Below, in pieces: positions 9,635 through 17,753 of a stretch of 64,000 bases of DNA; within the stretch, counting starts at the first letter, position 1, and each line of letters begins with the position of its first letter. This DNA comes from Bacteroidota bacterium (GTDB taxonomy: Bacteria > Bacteroidota > JABWAT01): positions 62,001-126,000 of the forward strand of contig JABWAT010000010.1 in NCBI GenBank assembly GCA_013360915.1, written 5' to 3'. Both the position numbers and the translations under genes were made by a program. The notes beneath the pieces are model-generated. The model was given only the letters and a program-made list of their open reading frames with translations. It made no database searches and was not told where the DNA came from.

Positions 9635-11234
9635 CTCGGGCGGTTTACAAATACAGGACATTCAGCAGGAATTCGAAAAGGCCTCGGTTGATTGGCTCCG
9701 CCGCTCCGTCCATCAGATTTCGGTGGATGCCTTCTCCCTGCCTGCCACCCGGTTTCTTCAGCTGATGAATCTGGATTCTGATTCCATTCCGGCCGACTAT
9801 TTCGATCCGCTCAGTATGCAGCAAATGATCTGGGAAGAAATCAATAAGGTGAAGACCCGGTTTTTTTCCATTCTGTCCGATCTGGGAGCCACTGCCCCTA
9901 CCGGAAGTTCGCCCATTGCCGAAAAGCAGGATTTTGCCACGTATTGCGAGTATTCCGGATTCATTGGCGACCTGGCCGCCGTCATGGTGCATTACCAGAC
10001 TTACCCGGTTCCCTCCGATTCCATAAGAAAGGAACAGGCTCCGGATAAACGGGTCATTGCCCAATATGTCCTGCTCAGACACACTCAGCTCGAAGCCTCA
10101 AAGGCTCAGTTTCTTCAGGACATCGCCAACCGCTGGGGACTGAAACCAGAAACGCTGCTTCTGGCACCGTATAAAACCTATGCCGAACTGGTTGACCGGG
10201 AAAAACGCCAGACCAGTATCCCCGCTGGCGATACCAACAAGTCCAGAATCCAACGGTTACTCGAATTCCCCGATTCCTGGATGCGGCTGCTTGGCAGAAC
10301 TCCGGCTTCCGAACTGATCGAACTGGAACAAACCCTGGTCACCGGAACCATCTTCGATACCTCACGCTCTCTGCTGACCATTGCCAACAATTCCACCGAA
10401 CGGTTGCCCGATTTCCCGATTTTCCAGACATACCTGCAGCTGTTCGATGAAAAGGCCATCAAGCGGACCGGTGAGCAGGTTTTCTTCGAGGATTTTCTGT
10501 ATGCGGTCTGGAAGGAAGCCTTTACCAATACCGTGGTCACCCTGCGTGAATCGGGAGTGGAAAAAGCACGCGAGGTCTGGAACGTCATGTATCAGGATCT
10601 CGATTTCAACACAGACATGCTGGTGCACAGCGCCTCGGAAACCAATATCCTCACCCAGCTTTCCGAGTTGGATAAACGCGCCGAATCGCTCGATGACATC
10701 CGCAATCAGTTCATGGATCAGTTTCTGCGCGATGAAATTCCCGGAGTGGTCAAGGCCGTCCGCGGATTTCTGCAAACCCTCATCAAGGAGGACAACGAAC
10801 CCATCCGTGTGGAAATGGCGCGCGCTTTCCGCATGACTGAAAGCTCTATCAACATCAATTCACACCGCCAACTGAAGGAAGCAGCCGAACTGGTTGCCGA
10901 TGTACTTGAAGATCCCAAAGCTGATTTCAAATGGATCCGTGCCCACAAGGAGGATATTCTCGGCTCACTCGAAGTCATTGATATTCTTCGGGAAATTGCC
11001 CTCGGTGATGCGGTCATGACACTTGAAACCATCGAAAAAACCGAATCCTTCACCACCCTGTGGAACGGACTCATTCAGAAGCTCGGTATTGTCCGCGGTG
11101 CAGCCAAACCCAAAGCAGAACCCGACGTGAAAAACTTCAAGGATGACTCGGGAATTGATTTCTTCGGTGACCTCACCGACAGCCTCGGTGACGACCTGGC
11201 TGCCCTGGACCCCGGAGCCTTGCCTACCGAATAG
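9618..11234 (+). CDS. conserved-looking hypothetical protein, 538 aa
   Basis: I do not recognise this protein. It has no signal peptide or membrane segment and looks soluble and mostly alpha-helical, with long amphipathic stretches rich in Glu, Leu and Ala. Segments such as FLQDIANRWGL, FEDFLYAVWKEAF and DEIPGVVKAVRGFLQ match no motif I know. The last 40 residues form an acidic, probably disordered tail (FFGDLTDSLGDDL). Codon use matches the neighbours and the frame is open for 1.6 kb, so it is very likely a real gene. It starts 17 bases inside the CNNM transporter gene, implying coupling, and it ends the operon before a repeat array. Confidence 0.75.
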   Translation: MKKSPDSGGLQIQDIQQEFEKASVDWLRRSVHQISVDAFSLPATRFLQLMNLDSDSIPADYFDPLSMQQMIWEEINKVKTRFFSILSDLGATAPTGSSPIAEKQDFATYCEYSGFIGDLAAVMVHYQTYPVPSDSIRKEQAPDKRVIAQYVLLRHTQLEASKAQFLQDIANRWGLKPETLLLAPYKTYAELVDREKRQTSIPAGDTNKSRIQRLLEFPDSWMRLLGRTPASELIELEQTLVTGTIFDTSRSLLTIANNSTERLPDFPIFQTYLQLFDEKAIKRTGEQVFFEDFLYAVWKEAFTNTVVTLRESGVEKAREVWNVMYQDLDFNTDMLVHSASETNILTQLSELDKRAESLDDIRNQFMDQFLRDEIPGVVKAVRGFLQTLIKEDNEPIRVEMARAFRMTESSININSHRQLKEAAELVADVLEDPKADFKWIRAHKEDILGSLEVIDILREIALGDAVMTLETIEKTESFTTLWNGLIQKLGIVRGAAKPKAEPDVKNFKDDSGIDFFGDLTDSLGDDLAALDPGALPTE

Positions 11235-11244
11235 TATTTAAATA

Positions 11245-11473
11245 CGTTTCAACGCAATGACGCAAAGGGTAAATACAGGAGAACGCAACGTTTTTATGGT
11301 TTAAATTCAAAAACCTCTGCGTACTTAGCGAATTCTTAGCTGTCCTTGCGTTTAAATGCATTTCACCGCAAAGCACACAAAGGGTAAATAACCAAGAACG
11401 CTAAGATTTTTTTGTTTTCAATACAAGAATGTTAGCGCCTATAGCGACCTCTTTGCGTCCTTGCGTTTAAATC
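11245..11473. repeat. intergenic palindromic repeat array, copy A (two degenerate units)
   Basis: Two imperfect units of about 115 bases lie head to tail between the hypothetical gene and the feoB stop. Each unit has a left arm rich in ACGCAAAG words and a right arm rich in CTTTGCGTCCTTGCGTTTAA words, which are reverse complements, so each could fold into a long imperfect hairpin. The 21-base word starting GGTAAATACAGGAGAACGCA at 11268-11288 recurs in the second array at 35039-35059. No gene is credible inside. The right end touches the feoB stop, so the repeat may serve as its 3' end structure. Confidence 0.8.
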
Positions 11474-13426
11474 CTATACCCCCACCAGTTTCAGAATCTG
11501 GTAGGTGCCGACAGCGAGAACGTAGGCACCGATGGTGTAAACGGAAAGTTGAAGGAGCGGGATTTTCCAGCCGCCGGTTTCCTTCCGGGCAACGGCCAGA
11601 GTGGAAATGCACTGCATGGCAATCATGAAGTACAGCAGCAGGGCAATGGCACCGGCCGTGGTAAAGAGGGGCTCACCGGTCAGGTGGTGAGTGGCCGATT
11701 TCATGGTACTCAGAATGGATTGCTGCAAACCTTCCTCGTCACCGGGATCGGTTACGTTCAGGGTAAGTGCCAGCGAGGAAACAAAGACTTCCCGTGCTGC
11801 AAAGGCCGTGATCAGCGAAACACCCACGCGCCAATCCATCCCGATCGGATCCATTACCGGTTCCAGCACATGTCCGGCTTTGGCTGCAAAGGACGAATGC
11901 AACCGTTCCGCTTCATCGGGTTCTGACCAGTTGGGAAACACAGTCAGTGCCCAGATGGCCATGGAAATAATCAGAATGGTAAGTCCGGCCTTTTTCAGAT
12001 ACAGGACCACTTTGTTCCAGGTGGTTTTTAAAATCAGCCAGAGTTGAGGAATGCGGTAAGCAGGCAGTTCAAGAATAAAAGAAGAGTCCTCACCCGATTT
12101 CATCCACCGGCTCACCACCGCACTGACCACCACACCCGAAAGCAATCCGCCCACATACATGAGCGCCATGATCAGACCGGCCAGAAGCGGTGAATCGGGA
12201 GAAACCAGAAAGGCAATCAGCAGGGCATAGACCGGTAATCGGGCCGAACAGCTCATCAGCGGTAAAATCAGAATGGTGATCATCCGCTCGCGGGTATTCG
12301 GAATGGTCCGGGCGGCCATCATACCGGGAATCGCACAGGCAAATCCGGAAAGCAGGGGTACAAAGGACCGGCCGTTTAATCCGATGGCAGCCATGGGCTT
12401 ATCAATCAGCATGGCTCCCCGCGCCAGATATCCCGAATCCTCGAGAAGGGTCATCAGCAGAAACAAGATCACAATCTGCGGAACAAAGACCATGACCGCA
12501 CCGACTCCGGTAATCAGACCGCTGCCAATAAAGTCGGCGAGAAGTCCCGTTCCGGCCCAGGTAGGCGTGGTATCTGCCAGCCAGGAAAAACCAGCATCCA
12601 CCGCATCCATCAGCGGACTAGCCAGCCAGAAAATTGAAGCAAACAGCAGCGTCATGGCCGCCAGAAAAATCGCGGGTCCGGCCACCGGGTGAAGAAACCA
12701 GCGGTCGAGCTGAACGGTCATCTGGTCGGGTTCGGGGCGGCGGACCGTCAGATCTTCAGCCAGTGTGGATCCGCCCTCAGGAATCAGAACCGATTTCTCG
12801 TATGCCTCTGCCAGTTTGAACAGGTCGCGGATAGAATCGGGAGTCGGATCGGGAGGCCGTGTCACCGTCACCGGTTCATGTGCCACCTTTTCTTCAATTT
12901 TCCGCACAAGATCACTCAGACCCTGTTTCGTAAGACTGTTCACCGCCACCACGGGCACGCCCGTCAGCAATTCAAGTTTTCCGGTATCGGCTTTTAACCC
13001 TTTTCTGGCAAGCAGATCCGACATGGTCACCACCAGAATCAATGGGAATCCGGACTGTTTCAACTGGAGGGCCAGATAAATCTGACGAGACAGCTGAGTG
13101 GCATCGGCAAGGACGAGCAGCAGATCGGGCTGACCGAAATCGGGGTGAACAAATAGTGAGTCAATGGCCACTGCTTCATCGAGAGAGTGGGGTGTCAGAC
13201 TGGAAATGCCCGGGGTATCGAGAACCTGAATCTCACGACCTGATCCCCCGTGCAACGCCCCCACACTGTAATCCACCGTGGAGCCGGGATAATTCGCGGT
13301 CAGATAGGAAGAATGCGTGAGTGCATTGAAAAGCGAGGTTTTACCGGTATTGGGTTGCCCGACCAGCATGACCAGCGGAACACCGGAATGAACCCGGTGA
13401 TCGGCCTGGTTCAGATCTTTATACAC
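11474..13426 (-). CDS. feoB: ferrous iron transporter B
   Basis: A 650-residue FeoB, the GTPase-coupled Fe2+ importer of the inner membrane. The N-terminal G domain has GQPNTGKTS (G1, 23-31), NYPGST (G2) and DTPG (G3, 70-73). The usual NxxD guanine-binding G4 is TMSD at 134-137. A helical spacer follows, then the membrane domain with its two Gate regions, recognisable by LLEDSGYLARGAMLIDK, GFACAIPGMMAARTI and the later ITAFAAREVFVSSLAL. It starts 16 bases inside feoA and is the third gene of a fur-feoA-feoB operon. Its stop abuts the palindromic repeat. The protein is shorter than E. coli FeoB (773 residues). Confidence 0.93.
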   Translation of the reverse strand: MYKDLNQADHRVHSGVPLVMLVGQPNTGKTSLFNALTHSSYLTANYPGSTVDYSVGALHGGSGREIQVLDTPGISSLTPHSLDEAVAIDSLFVHPDFGQPDLLLVLADATQLSRQIYLALQLKQSGFPLILVVTMSDLLARKGLKADTGKLELLTGVPVVAVNSLTKQGLSDLVRKIEEKVAHEPVTVTRPPDPTPDSIRDLFKLAEAYEKSVLIPEGGSTLAEDLTVRRPEPDQMTVQLDRWFLHPVAGPAIFLAAMTLLFASIFWLASPLMDAVDAGFSWLADTTPTWAGTGLLADFIGSGLITGVGAVMVFVPQIVILFLLMTLLEDSGYLARGAMLIDKPMAAIGLNGRSFVPLLSGFACAIPGMMAARTIPNTRERMITILILPLMSCSARLPVYALLIAFLVSPDSPLLAGLIMALMYVGGLLSGVVVSAVVSRWMKSGEDSSFILELPAYRIPQLWLILKTTWNKVVLYLKKAGLTILIISMAIWALTVFPNWSEPDEAERLHSSFAAKAGHVLEPVMDPIGMDWRVGVSLITAFAAREVFVSSLALTLNVTDPGDEEGLQQSILSTMKSATHHLTGEPLFTTAGAIALLLYFMIAMQCISTLAVARKETGGWKIPLLQLSVYTIGAYVLAVGTYQILKLVGV

Positions 13427-13635
13427 AGAGCATCCTTGCGTCGGAGGGCAAAAATGGTTCCCCTGAGTGACAGGGCAATCGGATCGCGGAAAGGCGACCG
13501 GTTCAGTAACTGAATTTCCTGACCGGGGGTGAAACCCAGATCGAGCAACTTAAGATAACTCGGGTGACTTTCCTCGAGGGAGTGAATCACAGCCGATTCA
13601 CCAATGATTAACTGATCGACGCTGCGGGTTCCCAT
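13411..13635 (-). CDS. feoA: FeoA family SH3-like protein
   Basis: A 74-residue FeoA, a small cytoplasmic SH3-fold partner needed for FeoB activity. The family core is visible as LLDLGFTPGQEIQLLNRSPFRDPIALSLRG, shown here as two adjacent motifs LLDLGFTPGQEI and DPIALSLRGT, with the terminal ALRRKDALCIKI strand. I chose the ATG at 13635 because it shares its A with the fur stop (TGATG on the minus strand) and gives the normal family length. An ATG at 13677 inside fur would add 14 non-conserved residues. It overlaps feoB by 16 bases. Confidence 0.88.
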   Translation of the reverse strand: MGTRSVDQLIIGESAVIHSLEESHPSYLKLLDLGFTPGQEIQLLNRSPFRDPIALSLRGTIFALRRKDALCIKI

Positions 13636-14099
13636 CACACCGTCTCCTGAGGATTGTTTTTCTGGCATTGGGCACATTTGCCGAAAATCTGCAGGGAATG
13701 CCGTTCAGGCCGGAAAGAATTCCGGTTGCACATTTCATCCTGAAGCATTTCAAGCTCGGGCATACTGACTTCGATAATGGTTCCGCAACCGGTGCAGATC
13801 AGGTGGTCATGATGCCTGAACCCAAAACTGCGCTCATAATGCATGTGGTTGTGACCAAACTGATGACCTTCGATCAGGTTGCATTCCATCAGAACTTCCA
13901 GTGTGTTATACACCGTGGCCCGGCTTACATCGACCTGCTTGTCCCGCAGACGGGTGTAAATTTCATCTGCATTCAGATGCTCGTGGATGGAATAAATTTC
14001 CTCGAGCACCCTGAACCGTTCGCGGGTGGACCGGTAGCCCTTGGCTTTCAGATACGCTTTCAGTATCTCTGAAGCCTGTTCGTATTCTGGATTCATCAT
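13635..14099 (-). CDS. fur: Fur family metalloregulator
   Basis: A 154-residue Fur-family repressor. The N-terminal winged helix carries RSTRERFRVLEEIY and the recognition-helix region VSRATVYNTLEVL. The dimerisation and metal domain has HMHYE, HHDHLICTGCG and CAQC, giving two CxxC pairs for a structural zinc and the His cluster of the regulatory site. It is the first gene of the fur-feoA-feoB operon and shares one base with feoA, so an iron-responsive, self-controlled unit is the simplest reading. PerR or Zur specificity cannot be fully excluded from sequence. Two consecutive ATG codons stand at the start. Confidence 0.9.
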   Translation of the reverse strand: MMNPEYEQASEILKAYLKAKGYRSTRERFRVLEEIYSIHEHLNADEIYTRLRDKQVDVSRATVYNTLEVLMECNLIEGHQFGHNHMHYERSFGFRHHDHLICTGCGTIIEVSMPELEMLQDEMCNRNSFRPERHSLQIFGKCAQCQKNNPQETV

Positions 14100-14106
14100 T
14101 ATCTTG

Positions 14107-14128
14107 TTTAGACTTATTCTACTCTAAA
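14107..14128. promoter_or_regulatory. candidate Fur operator before fur-feoAB
   Basis: A dyad TTTAGA, ten bases, TCTAAA lies 7 to 29 bases upstream of the fur start. Inside it the 13-base word TAGACTTATTCTA (14109-14121) is a near-perfect second palindrome. Overlapping dyads of about 19-22 bases in an AT-rich promoter are typical of Fur-type boxes, and the position would let Fur repress its own operon. The assignment is inference from position and symmetry. Confidence 0.5.
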
Positions 14129-14313
14129 GTAAAGAACACCAGAACGGGAGTCAATGTTTCCAGCGGGTGAAAAACCGGCCGGCAGGTTAGAAAACCATTA
14201 ATTCAGAGTGACCCTTCTAAACAGGAGATTGGGGTTACTTACGTAAAAAGGATTGATAACAGACGGGTCCTGACGTATTTTTAAGGTTCATCTTAAACAG
14301 GAGTCTCTGGCTT

Positions 14314-16416
14314 ATGGCCACAATGAACAAACTGCGTTCCTCCATGCCGACAATCATCTGGATCCTGATTCTGGCATTTGTTGCCCTGATTGTGTTCGAA
14401 TGGGGAATGAGTTACAACGGTGGTTCACTGTTCAACCAGATGGGGGATCTGGGTACAGTGAACGGCGAAAAAATCGACCGCGAGCTTTACAGCACCACTA
14501 TAAACAATTATACCACGAATTATCGTCAGCGGGAAGGTAAAGACCCGGATGCAGGGACCACACAGGCCATTGAGGATCAGGCCTGGAACGATCTGGTCAA
14601 CCTGATTCTGATCAGACAGGCCACCCGTGATCTGGGATTAACCGTCACCACCCAGGAAATTTATGACTGGGTAACCGGCGATAACCCTCCTCCTTTTCTC
14701 CGTCAGTATTTCACCGATGAAAACGGGATGTTTAACCGTCAGGCTCTTCAGGAAGCAATCGGGAATCCGCAAAACAGTGAGAACTGGCGGCAGCTGGATG
14801 AGCCACTGAGGTCTCAGCGCCTGAATGACCGCTACCTGAACCTGGTATCGGCTTTTGCCGTGATCTCTCCGGCCGAAGTCAATGCGAAGGTCATTGGCGA
14901 TAACAGCCGGGCTGAAGCCTCCTATTTGTTTTTCAACAGTGCGCTGATTGCCGACAGCCTGGTCACGGTGACCGAATCGGACATCAAAGACTTTTATGAA
15001 AAGAACAAGGAAGAGTTTAAGAAAGAGGAAACCCGCAAAATCCGTTACACGGTTTTCAAGATGCTTCCTTCCCGCGAGGATTCCGCCAACATCGCTGCCG
15101 AAGTGGATCGGATCCAGCGTGACTTCATGATTAACACCAACGACAGCGCCTTTGTGACCCGTTACAGTGATGCACCGTACACCAGCGGATGGGTATCCCG
15201 GGGTGACATGACCGACTCCCGCAATGTGCTTTTTGATGCCGCTCCCGGTACGGTCACCACCCTGCAGGAACCGGACGGTTACCACATCCTGAAAGTTCAG
15301 GAAAAACGGTTGGCCGAGAAGCCAAAATTCCGTGCCCGGCACATTCTTTATAAAGGGACCTCGAAGGAAGAAATCGCCGACGCCATGAAAAAGGCGGCCG
15401 ACCTGAAGAAGAAGATTGCAGCCGACCGGCGTCCGCTGGAAACGGTTTTTTCTGAGTATGCCAGAACCGAATCTCAGGATGGATCGGCTCCCAACGGTGG
15501 CGATCTTGGCTGGTTCAGTGAAGGTGCCATGGTTAAACCTTTCGAAGAGGCTGTTCAGAAAGCCCGCCTGAATACGCTGGTGGGTCCGGTTGAAACCCAA
15601 TTTGGTGCTCACCTCATTTTAGTGACCGCCAAGGATCAGACCGAAATCAGAGTGGCCGATGTCTTCCGTCCGATCAAACCGCAAGGCAAGACGGTTCGCG
15701 CCATTCAGACGTTTGCAGAAGATTTTGCTTTCATGGCCGGTGAAGAAGGATTCGAAAAAGAGGCCGAAACCCGGAAACTTGAGTTTGCCGACTCCCCGCT
15801 CATTGAACGCCGGTCGGTCATTCCCGGTCTGGACTATTCCTCACAACTGAGCAGCTGGATGTTCCGGGCTGACAAGGATGATATTTCCGAGGTGATTACC
15901 ATCGGTGACAATCTGGTCGTGGCCAAGCTGACCGAGATTTCCCCTGCCGGTTACCAGGAACTGGATGAGCAGCTGAGTCAATCTCTGCGTGCCCGCGTGC
16001 TTCGCGAGAAGAAGCTCGAGTTTGTGTACAATCAGGCCACGGAAGTCCGTGAAGGGTTGACAACCGATCTGGCTGCAGCCACAACCAGGGATCCGAAGCT
16101 GGTGGTGGCCACCACCAATGAGTTCACACTGAACGGCATTCCTTCCGGCGTTGGCCGTGATGGTGCTTTCAACGGTGCTGCCTTTGGTCTCAAAGAAGGC
16201 CAGATCAGCGGGGCCATCCGTGGTGAGCGTGGTGCTTACATTATCCGGCTGAACAAACTGACCCCTGCTGACCCGGCCAATCTCGAAGGCCAGCAGAAAC
16301 GTGTGGCTGATCAGTTGAAGAATCAGCGTCGCAATGAATTGTCGAACGGATGGTCGGAAGCATTGAAAAAACAAGCCGACATTAAAGACAGCCGCGCCGA
16401 CGCCCTCGGACTCTGA
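14314..16416 (+). CDS. periplasmic PPIase chaperone, PpiD/SurA-like
   Basis: A 700-residue peptidyl-prolyl isomerase of the SurA/PpiD group. An AGGAG ribosome site lies ten bases before the ATG. One N-terminal membrane anchor spans about residues 14-30 (IIWILILAFVALIVFEW), so the bulk is periplasmic, as in PpiD. A SurA N-terminal chaperone region follows. The best parvulin domain is at about 332-440 (RARHILYK, NGGDLGWFSEGAMVKPFEEAV, FGAHLILV), flanked by degenerate rotamase-like segments before (260-330) and after (610-660). It probably helps fold outer-membrane proteins. It is monocistronic: a strong terminator follows 25 bases after the stop. The name ppiD is plausible but not proved. Confidence 0.88.
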   Translation: MATMNKLRSSMPTIIWILILAFVALIVFEWGMSYNGGSLFNQMGDLGTVNGEKIDRELYSTTINNYTTNYRQREGKDPDAGTTQAIEDQAWNDLVNLILIRQATRDLGLTVTTQEIYDWVTGDNPPPFLRQYFTDENGMFNRQALQEAIGNPQNSENWRQLDEPLRSQRLNDRYLNLVSAFAVISPAEVNAKVIGDNSRAEASYLFFNSALIADSLVTVTESDIKDFYEKNKEEFKKEETRKIRYTVFKMLPSREDSANIAAEVDRIQRDFMINTNDSAFVTRYSDAPYTSGWVSRGDMTDSRNVLFDAAPGTVTTLQEPDGYHILKVQEKRLAEKPKFRARHILYKGTSKEEIADAMKKAADLKKKIAADRRPLETVFSEYARTESQDGSAPNGGDLGWFSEGAMVKPFEEAVQKARLNTLVGPVETQFGAHLILVTAKDQTEIRVADVFRPIKPQGKTVRAIQTFAEDFAFMAGEEGFEKEAETRKLEFADSPLIERRSVIPGLDYSSQLSSWMFRADKDDISEVITIGDNLVVAKLTEISPAGYQELDEQLSQSLRARVLREKKLEFVYNQATEVREGLTTDLAAATTRDPKLVVATTNEFTLNGIPSGVGRDGAFNGAAFGLKEGQISGAIRGERGAYIIRLNKLTPADPANLEGQQKRVADQLKNQRRNELSNGWSEALKKQADIKDSRADALGL

Positions 16417-16441
16417 TCGTTAACCGGTAAACCAAATGACG

Positions 16442-16476
16442 GGGCAGTGGCATTCATCTCCACTGCCCTTTTTTTT
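16442..16476 (+). terminator. rho-independent terminator after the PPIase gene
   Basis: A perfect nine-base stem GGGCAGTGG / CCACTGCCC with a nine-base loop is followed by eight T residues. It ends the PPIase transcript and lies before the ATG of the methyltransferase gene. Confidence 0.93.
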
Positions 16477-16488
16477 ATCCAGAATCTT

Positions 16489-17142
16489 ATGACCGACTTC
16501 CGGGGATTTCCGTTAGAATATCACGATGTGTCCGTGGCCGGACGTGATTTCCGGTTTGCCATGGTCCGTAACGCGTGGGAACTGCTCGACAAGATCGATC
16601 CGGATGAGTTCAGGGAATCGGAAAAAATGCCTTATTGGGCCGAAATCTGGCCGGGCAGTCTGGTGTTAAGCAGTTATCTGGTCAGTCACATGGCCGACCG
16701 GACGAAATCTGTACTCGAAATCGGAGCCGGCGTGGGTGTCACTTCGGTGGTGCTTTCCTCCTTCGGATTCACCTGCACAGCCACTGACTATGATGAAGAT
16801 GCCATCGAGTTCATGAAATTAAACGCCTCGCTGAACCAAACCACCATCGGCACCCGCTTTCTCGACTGGACCCAACCGCCAGCCGATCTGAAAGCCGATC
16901 TGATTGTGGGATCGGACATTATCTATGAGGTCAGAAACCTGCTGCCCATCCTGGATGTCGTCCGGCGTTGTCTGAATCCGGGTGGTGCGTTTTACTTCTC
17001 AGATCCGGGACGACGTCCCATGGATCATTTCAGGGTGTTGGTCCGCGAGGCAGGTTACCACCTCAGAGAAGTCTGGTCAGAACCCTTCCGGTTCAGGCAT
17101 GCCACCCCAACTGTTTCCATTTATCAACTGACGGTAACCTGA
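16489..17142 (+). CDS. class I SAM-dependent methyltransferase (METTL/MT16-like)
   Basis: A 217-residue Rossmann-fold methyltransferase. Motif I is LEIGAGVGVTS; the acidic end of strand two is in ATDYDEDA, and the post-I region has DLIVGSDIIYEVRNL. The N-terminal PYWAEIWPGS is typical of the methyltransferase 16 group, which includes protein lysine methyltransferases, so a protein substrate is likely but unproved. I chose the ATG at 16489: an in-frame GTG at 16447 would place the start inside the terminator hairpin. There is no clear Shine-Dalgarno sequence. aroK follows after two bases. Confidence 0.8.
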   Translation: MTDFRGFPLEYHDVSVAGRDFRFAMVRNAWELLDKIDPDEFRESEKMPYWAEIWPGSLVLSSYLVSHMADRTKSVLEIGAGVGVTSVVLSSFGFTCTATDYDEDAIEFMKLNASLNQTTIGTRFLDWTQPPADLKADLIVGSDIIYEVRNLLPILDVVRRCLNPGGAFYFSDPGRRPMDHFRVLVREAGYHLREVWSEPFRFRHATPTVSIYQLTVT

Positions 17143-17144
17143 TC

Positions 17145-17753
17145 ATGCCGCTTCCAGACCGCATCTATCTGACCGGATTCATGGCTGCAGGAAAGAGCAC
17201 CATCGGGCGCATTCTGGCAAATACCATCGGTTACGACTTTGTGGATCTGGATCACCGGATTGTTGACCAGACCGGTGAGTCGGTGGTAAGTCTGTTCAAA
17301 ACCCGCGGCGAACAGGCCTTCCGGCAGCTCGAAACTGACACCCTTCATTCTCTCTCCGATTCTAAACGATTGGTTGTTTCACTGGGAGGCGGCACAGTTT
17401 GCTTCAACAACAATCTGGAATGGATTCTGGAGAACGGTTTTCTCGTTTACCTGAAAGTCCGCCCCAGACAATTGCTTTACCGGATCAGGGCCAAACGCGA
17501 CCGCCCCATTTTTCTGGATGAGCAGGGGAACCTGCTTCCCGATCACGAGATCAAAAGAAAAATAGACCGGATGCTGGCCGACCGCTGCCCTTTCTATGAA
17601 AAGGCACACCTGACACTCGAAACCGATCAGCAACCGGTCGGACAGGTGGTGGACTGGCTGAAGGAGGCAATCGAACAATGGTCCCCCGGCATGCCACCCG
17701 TGACCCTGACTCCCTTTTCAAGACGTAAATTCATCCGGTTCAGACGCTCATGA
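17145..17753 (+). CDS. aroK: shikimate kinase
   Basis: A 202-residue shikimate kinase, which phosphorylates the 3-hydroxyl of shikimate in the chorismate pathway. It shows the P-loop GFMAAGKST (11-19), the shikimate-contacting FVDLDHRI (Asp34), RGEQAFRQLE, the SLGGGTV motif and the lid Arg in AKRDRPIF. About 25 residues at the C-terminus, rich in Pro and Arg, extend beyond the usual kinase length and have no known role. I chose the ATG at 17145, directly before the first beta strand. The stop overlaps aroB as ATGA, forming an aroK-aroB pair like that of many bacteria. Confidence 0.93.
   Translation: MPLPDRIYLTGFMAAGKSTIGRILANTIGYDFVDLDHRIVDQTGESVVSLFKTRGEQAFRQLETDTLHSLSDSKRLVVSLGGGTVCFNNNLEWILENGFLVYLKVRPRQLLYRIRAKRDRPIFLDEQGNLLPDHEIKRKIDRMLADRCPFYEKAHLTLETDQQPVGQVVDWLKEAIEQWSPGMPPVTLTPFSRRKFIRFRRS

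Noticed and set aside
11245-11473. Repeat array considered as CRISPR
   Set aside because: Units are about 115 bases, imperfect and palindromic, without regular short repeats and unique spacers, and no cas gene is near.
14638-15612. 324-codon open frame antisense to the PPIase gene
   Set aside because: Mirror of the conserved chaperone region with no features of its own.
16447-16488. Upstream GTG start for the methyltransferase
   Set aside because: It lies inside the PPIase terminator hairpin and adds 14 residues without similarity; the ATG at 16489 is a better start.
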